A stretch of DNA of 7,515 nt from CAMPJM01 sp964440915 (GTDB lineage Bacteria; Bacteroidota; Bacteroidia; Cytophagales; Cyclobacteriaceae). Shown piece by piece: positions 1 to 7,467 of the stretch (the stretch's first letter is position 1; each line of letters begins with the position of its first letter). The position numbers were made by a program, and so were the translations under genes. The stretch is from assembly GCA_964440915.1 (NCBI GenBank), contig CAYTTV010000099.1, forward strand, positions 1 to 7,515, in the 5' to 3' direction. The notes beneath the pieces were generated by a model. That model saw nothing but the letters and a program-made list of their open reading frames with translations, made no database searches and was not told the origin of the DNA.

Positions 1-418
1 TGTCCAGGTGATTGCGAAAATTTTGGATGGCGATTTGTTTTTGTACTTCCAAACCTGCTTCACCTACTTTTTTAGGGGCGTACAACGCCCGATTCACATC
101 ATTCATGCCTACCATCACAATCGACCAATCTGCCTTCAGCGGGATGATGTCGTCCTCTAACCGCCTGAATATGTCATTGGCATTATCTCCGCTTATTCCA
201 GCATTCAGAAACAGGATTTCTTCGTTTGGAAAGCGGGTAGCATAATACAGCAGCACATGGTTATGGAAACCGCCACTATGGGTAATGCTGTTTCCTATAA
301 AATTCACTTTGTCACCAGCTTTGAACAAGACAGGGGCTTTCTGCTGGGCAAGACCAGGTATAGCCAATAATAGTGCTGCCCAAAAGCACAGTAAAAATCT
401 TTTCTTTCCTATTCCCAT
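1..418 (-). CDS. Secreted SGNH/GDSL-type hydrolase (probable carbohydrate esterase), 5' part only
   Basis: Reading the minus strand from the ATG at 418 gives 139 open codons that run off the left edge, so the C-terminal part is missing. Residues 1-24 look like a type I signal peptide: a basic start (GKKR), a hydrophobic core, and likely cleavage after GLA before QQ. No lipobox is visible, so the protein is probably periplasmic or secreted. The SGNH blocks follow in order. Block I is GNSIT at 42-46, with Ser44 as expected nucleophile. Block II is NAGISGDNAND at 72-82, with Gly77 as probable oxyanion-hole residue. Block III is GMND at 104-107, with Asn106. The catalytic Asp/His block would lie off the window. 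Family members deacylate sugars, esters or lipids; next to a SusC/SusD cassette, removal of acetyl groups from a glycan is the likely role (inference). An in-frame ATG at 448 is possible, but 418 puts the signal peptide at the N-terminus. It lies 211 bases past the previous gene, behind a hairpin. Confidence 0.88.
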   Translation of the reverse strand, partial: MGIGKKRFLLCFWAALLLAIPGLAQQKAPVLFKAGDKVNFIGNSITHSGGFHNHVLLYYATRFPNEEILFLNAGISGDNANDIFRRLEDDIIPLKADWSIVMVGMNDVNRALYAPKKVGEAGLEVQKQIAIQNFRNHLD

Positions 419-558
419 AATTAATATGCTCCCCACCTGTTCATGCATAATTTACAATCGGACCAATATCCGTGTCCTTATTTTTTTCATACTAGCAGCA
501 TTGCCTAAAGACAGAAGCTACGAGTAACGTGACTACATTTAGAAAGTTGATTAGAAAT

Positions 559-588
559 ATGGGGACCAACAATGGCTGCGGTCCCCAT
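559..588 (-). terminator. Hairpin between the lipoprotein gene and the esterase gene; candidate terminator or attenuator
   Basis: A perfect 9-bp inverted repeat (ATGGGGACC at 559-567, GGTCCCCAT at 580-588) encloses a 12-base loop. In the minus-strand transcript it forms about 42 bases after the TAA of the DUF4466-like gene. Only a short T-containing stretch (ATTTCT) follows it, so it is a weak match to a classical intrinsic terminator. It could instead be a partial terminator or an mRNA-stabilising 3' end that keeps the uptake genes more abundant than the downstream enzyme genes. The stem is clear; the function is inferred. Confidence 0.5.
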
Positions 589-629
589 TAAAATAATATT
601 CAAAACGCTGAAAGCACTATGAAATTTGT

Positions 630-1640
630 TTAGAACATCTGGTAACGTTTTATGCTTATGACAGCACTTTGAGTAGCCATATTGGTTGAGTTCAAATAAA
701 TATAGGCCCTGTATTTACCATCTGCTGTTTCTACCCACAATCCCGATTCATTTTTTAGATTAATGGCGTAATTAGCGGAATGCTCCATGTTGATTTCCTG
801 AAAATCCACATCATCAATAAAAATCCCGTATTGCAGGCCGGCAAGTTGTCTATCCTGTAATTTCCAGGCCTTTTTTATTTTTGTATTGTTATTTAGGCTA
901 GGAGGAATAACTACTCCAGGTCGATACTCTGCCTCTGCAGTTGGTGCCACAATCGCATGGAAAAATGGGGCTTCCTGATTTGGGATAAAGTGATACAGAT
1001 ATACCAAATCTACCTTATCTGGATTGGCAGCGGCCTGGGCAATATTATAAACAGCCATATCAGCAATAGAAATAAAGTTTCTAGTACCATGCACTAAATC
1101 AAGCTCATGCACCATATCCATTTGGGCAATCTTGTAAGGCCCCATAGAATAGCTTACTTCTTGTCCATTACTTCCTAATGCAGAGAAAGTGAAACTTACC
1201 GATTGTCCACGGGCTTCTTCAGGAACAACATATTTGTACCGAAGTGTCACCGCAAAAGTATCAATCGAGAAATCTACTTTTGTGATTGCTCCAGTGGTTA
1301 TGGAAGGCTCGCCAATTTTTCTGCCCGCATCCGCACCAGTTTGTGGATCAGTATGGTACGCATTGTTCTCCAAAAAAGTACCTGGTGCTCCAGGGATAGA
1401 AGCCTCTACCTGCGCCGAGATAATCTTGCCTCGAGAGGCAGGCAATGCCATGGCATAAGCAAAATCAATTTCACTGCCTACGATATTGGGCCCAATAGAC
1501 CTCTTTATCGCATCATTTTGCAGATTCTGACTCAATTCCGGTATTGCATATTCATCTTCGCCACAAGCACTTGCCAACAAGAGCAATGACAAAAAGAATG
1601 ATATATTGAGAAGAAATTTATTGTTCATAATTACTTTCAT
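630..1640 (-). CDS. Surface lipoprotein, DUF4466-like, accessory to the SusC/SusD pair
   Basis: This is a 336-residue lipoprotein. A long hydrophobic segment (9-25) ends in the lipobox LASAC, with the acylated Cys at 26. Acidic residues follow (C-G-E-D-E), which fits a Bacteroidota surface-export signal. The mature part has no other membrane segment and is probably beta-rich. Stretches such as EASIPGAPGTFLENNAYHT (79-97) and YVVPEEARGQSVSFTFSA (137-154) resemble, from memory, the DUF4466 family of Bacteroidota PUL-associated proteins; I could not run a profile search. No catalytic motif was recognised, so a glycan-binding or transporter-assisting role at the cell surface is inferred only from the signal and the position as fourth gene of the operon. 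It starts 14 bases after the preceding gene. An in-frame ATG at 1628 (MNNKFLL) would leave the lipobox intact and is an equally plausible start. It is the last gene before the hairpin at 559-588. Confidence 0.85.
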   Translation of the reverse strand: MKVIMNNKFLLNISFFLSLLLLASACGEDEYAIPELSQNLQNDAIKRSIGPNIVGSEIDFAYAMALPASRGKIISAQVEASIPGAPGTFLENNAYHTDPQTGADAGRKIGEPSITTGAITKVDFSIDTFAVTLRYKYVVPEEARGQSVSFTFSALGSNGQEVSYSMGPYKIAQMDMVHELDLVHGTRNFISIADMAVYNIAQAAANPDKVDLVYLYHFIPNQEAPFFHAIVAPTAEAEYRPGVVIPPSLNNNTKIKKAWKLQDRQLAGLQYGIFIDDVDFQEINMEHSANYAINLKNESGLWVETADGKYRAYIYLNSTNMATQSAVISIKRYQMF

Positions 1641-1654
1641 TTATTTCTTATTTG

Positions 1655-2065
1655 CTATGGTTGTAGAACTGTAATAAGTACCTGATAATCCTTTCTTACC
1701 TGGCGATTTCCAGAAATTACAGTATACGTCTTGGGATTGGCTAAATCAGAAAAATCGACGAGTCCGGTAATTTTTGGCTCTAGCTTGGCATCTGTGACTA
1801 AAGAAAACTGTGGATAGAGATTACGGAGATCTGTACCATAAAAAACATTTACTTTAACGATACCTTGCACTGTATCGATCTCTGGAGTGCCACTAATGAC
1901 AGTTAAGTGATCGACACCCAATAGTTCGAAATTCCCTACATAAGCCTCGGCCCTTTCTGTTATAAGCAACCCATCCTCATCTACAGGGAAATCATCATCA
2001 CTACAAGCGACCCACAACATGGGGGCTAGCAGAAACATTACGAGTATTTTCAAATATTTTTTCAT
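1655..2065 (-). CDS. Small surface lipoprotein with one Ig-like DUF5018-type domain
   Basis: This is a 136-residue protein with a basic start (MKKYLK), a hydrophobic core and the lipobox WVAC, with the acylated Cys at 21. The -3 Trp is unusual for a lipobox. The Cys is followed by S-D-D-D, a strong match to the acidic surface-export motif of Bacteroidota lipoproteins. After a short linker, residues about 44-133 form one domain. The pattern GIVKVNVFYGTDLRNLYP (68-85), then DFSDLANPKTYTVISGN (104-120), then RKDYQVLITV (124-133) matches the logic of DUF5018-type Ig-like domains in PUL lipoproteins: a hydrophobic strand, 'G-T-D-L..L-P', then 'D-F-S..P..Y-T-V-S-G' and 'Y-x-V'. The family call is from memory. 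No enzymatic residues are evident, so a structural or glycan-binding partner of the SusC/SusD complex is the likely role. It sits 40 bases after susD-like and 14 bases before the next gene, so co-transcription is expected. Confidence 0.85.
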   Translation of the reverse strand: MKKYLKILVMFLLAPMLWVACSDDDFPVDEDGLLITERAEAYVGNFELLGVDHLTVISGTPEIDTVQGIVKVNVFYGTDLRNLYPQFSLVTDAKLEPKITGLVDFSDLANPKTYTVISGNRQVRKDYQVLITVLQP

Positions 2066-2105
2066 CTTAAATCTAATTAGGTTTTATGTATTAGAATATT
2101 ATGGC

Positions 2106-3965
2106 TTATAACCACGGTGGATTTTGCGTAAGATTAGGATTACGGTCGCGCTCACTTTGAGGAATCATGAAAATATAATTTTGCTGATAAGCTCTTAGAG
2201 AGGAGTTCTGGAAATTATGTTCCACCTGATTTCCCCAAGTATTAAAGAACCTTCTTCCATCACTTCCAGGGGTTCCCCAAACACGCTCAAGTGCCCTCCA
2301 TCTGCGCAGATCAAAGCTTCTATGACCTTCGCCTACCAGTTCAACGATACGCTCCTGCTCGATAGCATCGAAAAAGTCCTCTTTACTGGCTGTTTTATCA
2401 GCAGCCAACGGAGGCAAATTACCTCTATGACGTACTCTATTGACATACTCAATAGCATCTGGTTGTGGACCGTTTACTTCATTTGTGGCTTCGGCATACA
2501 TGAGGAAAACGTCCGCTAATCTCATAACGGGGAAGGAATAATCCCCTTGGCTTCTGTCCATTCCCGCATAATTCCGCACAAATTTACGGAACACATACCC
2601 TGAGTTGGTTCCATCAGTGTTATAGGTTGTGTACTCCACGCCGTTTATGGTTACCCTTGTACCCCAGTTTCTAAAGATAAAGGGCACCCAACCTGTTTCG
2701 TTCATACCACTGTTATCTATACCGATTGTCTTTTCATAATCCCACATTATAGTGGCTTTCATTCTATAATCTCGGTCAGCATAACTTTGAGGGTTGACGG
2801 CTGAATTCGGCTCTGTACGGGCGTTAGGTAGCATCGTAGGATCCATAGGCTCCAATGGAGGAAGGAAATCACCTGTAATGGTGGACTGGTACCTGTCAGC
2901 TAATTCATAGCGAGGTGTTACCCATGCCTGGGAATTCCCAATAGAACGCCCTGCAAAATCCCTTAATATTTCTTCACCTTGTCCTAGCCCCATACCTGCA
3001 TGGGTAAATGACATGATTACCTCTGAAGACTCATTCCCTTCCGAAGTGAATAGATAGTAATAGTTAGGTAAGATATTAGCCTCTCCAAGTGCATCGATAC
3101 CCCCTGGGTCGCCCGATCTGAAGAGATCCAAGTTGAAATCTTCAATGACCGTTTTGAAATCAGCAGCAGCGCCAAGATAAGCAGCTTCGGCTTCGCTTTC
3201 GCTAGGCTCGAAAGTGTTCAGTTCTGGCCAGCCAAAGTTGTTCCAGCTTGCCCAGTATAACTGAAGTTTTCCTCGAAATGCAAGGGCAGCCGGTTTTGAA
3301 GCCCTACCATTTTCAGATGCTTCTATTGGAAGCTTTTCATATGCATAGGTAAAATCAGCCATAATGGCGTCTTTTATCTGTGCAATCGACGTTCTTTCAA
3401 TATTCGCCACCTCCGAATTATCCCTTATGATATTTGTAAAGTATGGAACATCGCCCCACATGGAAATCAGTTTGAAATAAACCATCCCTCGAAGCAATTT
3501 CGCTTCTCCTATAATCCGCTCCAGATTTGCGACTGAGGAAGGATGTGCGGAAGTCAACATTCTCTCTACATTTTCAATCACATAATTGGTTCTGTTGACG
3601 GCACCGTAGAGGAACCTATACATATCGTTAAAGGAGTTACCATAACCCATAGGTTTAAAATTGCCATAAGTATAAGCAGCTCCTAATCGCAATGTACCGC
3701 TGGTACTACTGCTATTGCCTCTTACTCTGACATATTCTCCTTGACCATCAAAGTAATAATCGCGGTCAAATACAGGTCTGACTGCCGCATAGGCGCCATG
3801 CAGTGCATATAGCGCATCATCTTCCGTCTGCCAAAATTCGGTTGTGGCTAAGTCTGATGGTGGCACAAGTTCTAGCAAATCATCTTTACATGAACTCACC
3901 GAGAACATCAAGGCTACCAAAAGGGGCAGATATAGTTTTTTTGAAGTTACTTTTCGAATATTCAT
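2106..3965 (-). CDS. SusD/RagB-like surface glycan-binding lipoprotein
   Basis: This 619-residue protein is the lid partner of the SusC-like transporter encoded just upstream. SusD proteins sit on the extracellular face, bind the glycan and close over the SusC barrel during import. The signal peptide ends in the lipobox SVSSC with Cys26, followed by K-D-D, close to the known surface-export consensus. Family hallmarks are visible in order: the N-terminal LLELVPPSDLATTEFWQTED (30-49), the helix-repeat segment GEAKLLRGMVYFKLISMWGD (153-172), RLADVFLMYAEATNEV (482-497), the conserved ERIVELVGEGHRSFDLRRW (538-556), and a C-terminus of the type F-x-IPQSERDRNPNLTQNP (599-616). The length is towards the long end for the family. 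The middle (about 300-470) is rich in Asn, Gly, Trp and Tyr and probably holds the substrate-binding face, although no substrate can be read from it. It starts 14 bases after the susC-like stop, the usual tight pairing. Confidence 0.97.
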   Translation of the reverse strand: MNIRKVTSKKLYLPLLVALMFSVSSCKDDLLELVPPSDLATTEFWQTEDDALYALHGAYAAVRPVFDRDYYFDGQGEYVRVRGNSSSTSGTLRLGAAYTYGNFKPMGYGNSFNDMYRFLYGAVNRTNYVIENVERMLTSAHPSSVANLERIIGEAKLLRGMVYFKLISMWGDVPYFTNIIRDNSEVANIERTSIAQIKDAIMADFTYAYEKLPIEASENGRASKPAALAFRGKLQLYWASWNNFGWPELNTFEPSESEAEAAYLGAAADFKTVIEDFNLDLFRSGDPGGIDALGEANILPNYYYLFTSEGNESSEVIMSFTHAGMGLGQGEEILRDFAGRSIGNSQAWVTPRYELADRYQSTITGDFLPPLEPMDPTMLPNARTEPNSAVNPQSYADRDYRMKATIMWDYEKTIGIDNSGMNETGWVPFIFRNWGTRVTINGVEYTTYNTDGTNSGYVFRKFVRNYAGMDRSQGDYSFPVMRLADVFLMYAEATNEVNGPQPDAIEYVNRVRHRGNLPPLAADKTASKEDFFDAIEQERIVELVGEGHRSFDLRRWRALERVWGTPGSDGRRFFNTWGNQVEHNFQNSSLRAYQQNYIFMIPQSERDRNPNLTQNPPWL

Positions 3966-3979
3966 ATTAAATAAAGTCT

Positions 3980-6900
3980 TTAAAAGGTCAAATTAACGCC
4001 GAATGAATATGACTTGAGCAATGGAAACAAATCATTGGCACTTCCTGCTTTTTCAGGATCAAGTCCACGATAAGAAGTAAATGTTGCCAAGTTTTCAGCG
4101 GAAGCAAATACCCTCAAATTTTTGATCATCAATCGGGACAAGATGGGTTGTGGGACATTGTAACCAAGTTGTACGTTTTTCAATCTCAGGTAACTCATGT
4201 CGTCCAACCAGAAAGTAGTTTGTCTGTTGTTACTTCCGTTTCCATTTAACCTTGGCCATCCACCATCTCTGTTGTCAACAGCCCAAGGGTTATTCCAATA
4301 CTCCCAAGTAGAAGCATGTCTGCTAGAGGCGATATTTAGGTTCTTGTAATTATTCAACCAATAATCTTTACGTCCCGCAGATCCTTGCAAAAAGACCGTA
4401 AGGTCAAAACCCTTCCATGCAAAATTCATGTTCATAGCGAAGGTAGTAGTAGGACGACTGTCCTGAATATTGGGATCGGCTTTTCTATCGTTATCGTCTA
4501 TTCGACCATCCCCATTCAAGTCCTTGAAGAGAATATCTCCTGGAGCAGCACCCTGTGGTGTAGCGTCATATACGTCTTGCCAAGTTTGAGCAATTCCGAT
4601 ATCCTCATAGTGGTAAAGGTAGTCAAGCGGCATGTCCAGGAACACGCGATTTCCCTGCCATTCTTCCCCTCTTCTTATAAAATCACTCCATTGTTCAAGT
4701 GAACTTCTGTTGTAAGAAGCATTGAGGTTAACGGTATATTGCAGCTCCCTAACCTGATCTCTCCAAGTCAAATTAGCTTCAACTCCTTTGTTTCTAAGGT
4801 TTCCAATATTTTGGCGTGGTGACCGGTAAGCTCCTGTGAGGTGCGTTGATAAATTAGACTCAAGGAGCATTCCTGTTGTCAAACGATCGTAGTAATCCAA
4901 TTCCGTAGTCAGGCGATTATTGAGAAAGCCCAAGTCAAGTCCTATGTTCAATACTTCCGTAGCTTCCCAGGAAAGATTTCGATTAACCATTCTATCGTAA
5001 ACAAACCCTTTGGCTGTTTCGCCGTCAATAATATAGTTATTGGTGGTTAATACTTCCTGTTGTTCATACCTGCCAATGCCAGCATTATTTCCTAATCCTC
5101 CATAAGAGGCCCTGAGTTTACCGTCACTTAAAACATTACCGGTAAATGATTTCACAAAGTCTTCTTCAATGAAGCGCCATCCTACTGCTACAGAAGGGAA
5201 AAACCCATATTGACTCCCTGACAAGAACTTGGAAGAGCCATCATAACGGAAGTTTGCTTCAAGGAGATACTTGTCATAGGCCGAATAGTTCACCCGACCA
5301 ATTACCGAGCGAAGTCCCTCTTCTTGCGTATAACCGCGATTTCGTTGATTATCTGGCAGTGCGGCATCAAGCTCTTCCAGCGTGGGGTGAACGCGGTCCA
5401 TTCTGCTAGCCTCATGATAGCGGAGGAACCAATATTCTTCACTATATACCCCTAATACTTTGATATTATGATTTTCACCAATGTTAAATTCATAATTCAA
5501 TTGGCCAGTAAACATATTCTTATGACCCGAACGGAGATAATTATCTATCCCAGCATTAACGGATACAAACTCTCTAGCACCATCAAGTCCAGTTTGGAAA
5601 TTGAAAGATCTCGTAGGCATAGGAGCATAGGAATTGAACTGGTGGTAAAGACTTAGATAGTAATTTACCGCTGCTGTCAGGCCTTTTATAGGCGACCAGT
5701 CAAAATAAATATTACCATTACCTTCTTGACGTTCCTGTTTGGTTCTATTATTCATGATGACACTGTAAGGCTGAAATGCCTGTGGGTCTTCTCCATATGC
5801 CATCACACCTCCATAGCGACCCGTACCAGGATGATAAGGAAGTACGCCAGCCACCGCAAATCGCATTCCGTCACCATCCCATACCGATTGAATGCCGCCT
5901 TCAGTAACGCCACTACTTAATGAATAAGTGAAATCAGAAGAGTTACCGTAGAGCTTAACGCCCACATTCATATTTTTACGCAGCTTATAGTCGTAGTTGA
6001 TACGGGCGTTAAACTGGCTGTAATCATTATTGAGCTGTATACCTTGTTGGTCTAACATGCCCACAGATATATAAAACTTTGACAGGTCGTTACCGCCAGA
6101 AGCTGAAAGGTTGTGCCGTTGTAAAATCCCTGTTCTAGAAGTAATATCGAACCAGTCCGTATTGGGAAATGCAATAGGATCGACCATGCCCATTGCCATC
6201 CACTCATCAATCGTTCCGTTTTTGAATGTCATGGTTTCGGGAAGTGAATTGGTGGAAGCAGCCCGCTGCTGCACGGTTAGAGCGCGCGGGTAATCAGCCA
6301 TGAAATTGTGGCCCTTTGTCGGGCTTTCAATTGCCGTAGTACTGGAGAAAGTGATCGTAGCATCTTTATTACTGCCCGATTTGGTGGTAATTAATATTAC
6401 CCCATTGGCTCCCCTAGAACCATACACCGCAGCAGAAGCAGCATCTTTTAACACAGATACGCTCTCTACGTCATTCATGTCAATTTTGTTGATATCTACA
6501 TCTGGCATTCCATCTACCACTATCAAGGGACTGCTACTATTGACAGATCCCAGACCTCGTATAATCAGGTCGGCCTGGTTTCTACCTGCCATACCAGTAG
6601 ATTGTATGGCCGTTAGCCCTGGCACCAAGCCCGAAAGACCAGATGACACATTGGCCATAGCCCTGCTGGATATTTGCTCATCAATGGTAACGTGGGCTAC
6701 CGCACCTACTACCTCTGACCTTTTTTGGGTGCCATATCCCACTACAACTAGTTCATCTAGAGTTTTTATATCAGGCACCAAACTGACATTTATAGTCGTC
6801 TGAGTTCCAACATATATTTCTTCCGTTAGAAAGCCAATAAAAGAGAACACCAAGGTGGCTCCTTCATCAGGAACAGACAATGAATAGTTGCCATCCATAT

Positions 6901-7153
6901 CTGTAACAGTACCAACAGTGGTGCCTTTTATCATAATATTAACACCTGGTATAGGCTCACCATCCATATCTGTAACTTTTCCACTAACCGCAACAGCTTC
7001 TTGCGCAGCAGGGTCCAGCTCAAAAGAGAGTGCTGTTTCGGCTAATGGAGGAGAAAAAGCTCCATGACCTAGCGCAACCTCCGAAAAACCAAGGCAAGCA
7101 AGGACCGTAACCAGTCCCATTTTCCCCATCCGGTACGTACTTGTTTTGTTCAT
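3980..7153 (-). CDS. SusC/RagA-like TonB-dependent outer-membrane glycan transporter
   Basis: This 1057-residue outer-membrane beta-barrel imports oligosaccharides with energy from TonB-ExbBD. Residues 1-29 are a signal peptide with likely cleavage after ALG. After a short linker, a carboxypeptidase-regulatory-like domain spans about 55-127 (VSGKVTDMDGEPIPGVNIMI, then GTVTDMDGNYSL). The TonB-box/SusC signature TLDELVVVGYGTQKR lies at 131-145. The plug follows to about 260, including LIIRGLGSVNSSSPLIVVDG (196-215) and the cluster VLKDAASAAVYGSRGANG (234-251). The rest is barrel, with the family motifs RYDGSSKF (636-643), LRLKNVQLGY (989-998) and RGLDPE (1029-1034), and a terminal aromatic Phe expected for BAM recognition. 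A calcium-loop-like DLNGDGRIDDND lies at 878-889, a common feature of this family. There is no N-terminal STN domain, so signalling to an anti-sigma factor is not expected. In-frame Met9 and Met12 are alternative starts, but the longer one keeps the basic signal-peptide start. It is the first gene of the operon. Confidence 0.97.
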   Translation of the reverse strand: MNKTSTYRMGKMGLVTVLACLGFSEVALGHGAFSPPLAETALSFELDPAAQEAVAVSGKVTDMDGEPIPGVNIMIKGTTVGTVTDMDGNYSLSVPDEGATLVFSFIGFLTEEIYVGTQTTINVSLVPDIKTLDELVVVGYGTQKRSEVVGAVAHVTIDEQISSRAMANVSSGLSGLVPGLTAIQSTGMAGRNQADLIIRGLGSVNSSSPLIVVDGMPDVDINKIDMNDVESVSVLKDAASAAVYGSRGANGVILITTKSGSNKDATITFSSTTAIESPTKGHNFMADYPRALTVQQRAASTNSLPETMTFKNGTIDEWMAMGMVDPIAFPNTDWFDITSRTGILQRHNLSASGGNDLSKFYISVGMLDQQGIQLNNDYSQFNARINYDYKLRKNMNVGVKLYGNSSDFTYSLSSGVTEGGIQSVWDGDGMRFAVAGVLPYHPGTGRYGGVMAYGEDPQAFQPYSVIMNNRTKQERQEGNGNIYFDWSPIKGLTAAVNYYLSLYHQFNSYAPMPTRSFNFQTGLDGAREFVSVNAGIDNYLRSGHKNMFTGQLNYEFNIGENHNIKVLGVYSEEYWFLRYHEASRMDRVHPTLEELDAALPDNQRNRGYTQEEGLRSVIGRVNYSAYDKYLLEANFRYDGSSKFLSGSQYGFFPSVAVGWRFIEEDFVKSFTGNVLSDGKLRASYGGLGNNAGIGRYEQQEVLTTNNYIIDGETAKGFVYDRMVNRNLSWEATEVLNIGLDLGFLNNRLTTELDYYDRLTTGMLLESNLSTHLTGAYRSPRQNIGNLRNKGVEANLTWRDQVRELQYTVNLNASYNRSSLEQWSDFIRRGEEWQGNRVFLDMPLDYLYHYEDIGIAQTWQDVYDATPQGAAPGDILFKDLNGDGRIDDNDRKADPNIQDSRPTTTFAMNMNFAWKGFDLTVFLQGSAGRKDYWLNNYKNLNIASSRHASTWEYWNNPWAVDNRDGGWPRLNGNGSNNRQTTFWLDDMSYLRLKNVQLGYNVPQPILSRLMIKNLRVFASAENLATFTSYRGLDPEKAGSANDLFPLLKSYSFGVNLTF

Positions 7154-7340
7154 AAGTTGATTATTAAATGATCAATAAGTGGTTCAAATCGTTATTTCTT
7201 GATTTCAATTATATTTCTATGTAGGATCAACCTAGATTAAAAGATCGATGCCACATTTTCTAATGAATCCGATGTTTCTCGCAGCTTGAGCTTGTATGGT
7301 CTTTTGTTTCCTTACTTTTTAGCTTCTTTCTATTATAAAT

Positions 7341-7373
7341 CAAAAGGTTATAAAAGGGGTTTAGGGCTACAAG
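7341..7373 (-). promoter_or_regulatory. Weak candidate Bacteroidota-type promoter for the susC operon
   Basis: Bacteroidota housekeeping promoters have TTTG near -33 and TAnnTTTG near -7, usually 19-21 bases apart. On the minus strand, CTTG (7373-7370) is followed after 19 bases by TAACCTTTTG (7350-7341). This has the right spacing but only an approximate -7 element (one extra base before TTTG). Transcription from here would leave an mRNA leader of roughly 180 bases. No better match was found by eye in the leader. Confidence 0.25.
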
Positions 7374-7384
7374 AAAACGTTTGC
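7373..7384. promoter_or_regulatory. LacI/GalR-operator-like palindrome
   Basis: The plus strand reads GAAAACGTTTGC: an exact AAACGTTT palindrome centred on CG, extended by a matching outer G/C pair. LacI/GalR-family operators typically have this layout, with a central CG flanked by A and T tracts. It abuts the proposed -33 element, a position where a repressor could block initiation. No regulator gene is visible in the window, so this is a motif-level suggestion only. Confidence 0.25.
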
Positions 7385-7390
7385 AGAATC
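7380..7390 (+). repeat. Direct repeat copy 1 (TTTGCAGAATC)
   Basis: This is an 11-base sequence found again exactly at 7457-7467, 77 bases away in the same orientation. This copy overlaps the right half of the AAACGTTT palindrome. Two exact copies in a short leader could be paired binding sites for a regulator, but a chance match in AT-rich DNA is also possible. Confidence 0.4.
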
Positions 7391-7456
7391 ATGGAATAAA
7401 GTTATCGGTTATACGCAGCCCCATCTACATATTTTTTGACAACAACTAATACTTTT

Positions 7457-7467
7457 TTTGCAGAATC
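7457..7467 (+). repeat. Direct repeat copy 2 (TTTGCAGAATC)
   Basis: This is the second exact copy of the 11-base repeat at 7380-7390. It follows a T run (7453-7459) and is not part of an AAACGTTT palindrome. It lies just before the possible divergent start at 7486, so if it is a regulatory site it could serve either direction. Confidence 0.4.

Noticed and set aside
12..527. Two plus-strand open frames of 77 and 80 codons near the left end
   Set aside because: The minus-strand frame here encodes an SGNH hydrolase with correctly ordered motifs and a signal peptide, so the plus frames are shadows or chance in the gap.
1189..1589. Plus-strand open frames of 89 and 128 codons opposite the DUF4466-like gene
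   Set aside because: They overlap a clear lipoprotein gene, show no signal or domain pattern, and read as antisense shadows.
4484..4522. EF-hand-like DLNGDGRIDDND loop in the SusC-like barrel as an unusual insertion
   Set aside because: This calcium-loop-like segment is a common conserved element near the C-terminal third of SusC/RagA proteins, not a novelty of this gene.
6300..6803. Plus-strand 167-codon open frame with hydrophobic stretches
   Set aside because: It lies wholly opposite the conserved SusC plug and regulatory-like domain; its composition is the complement of that coding sequence.
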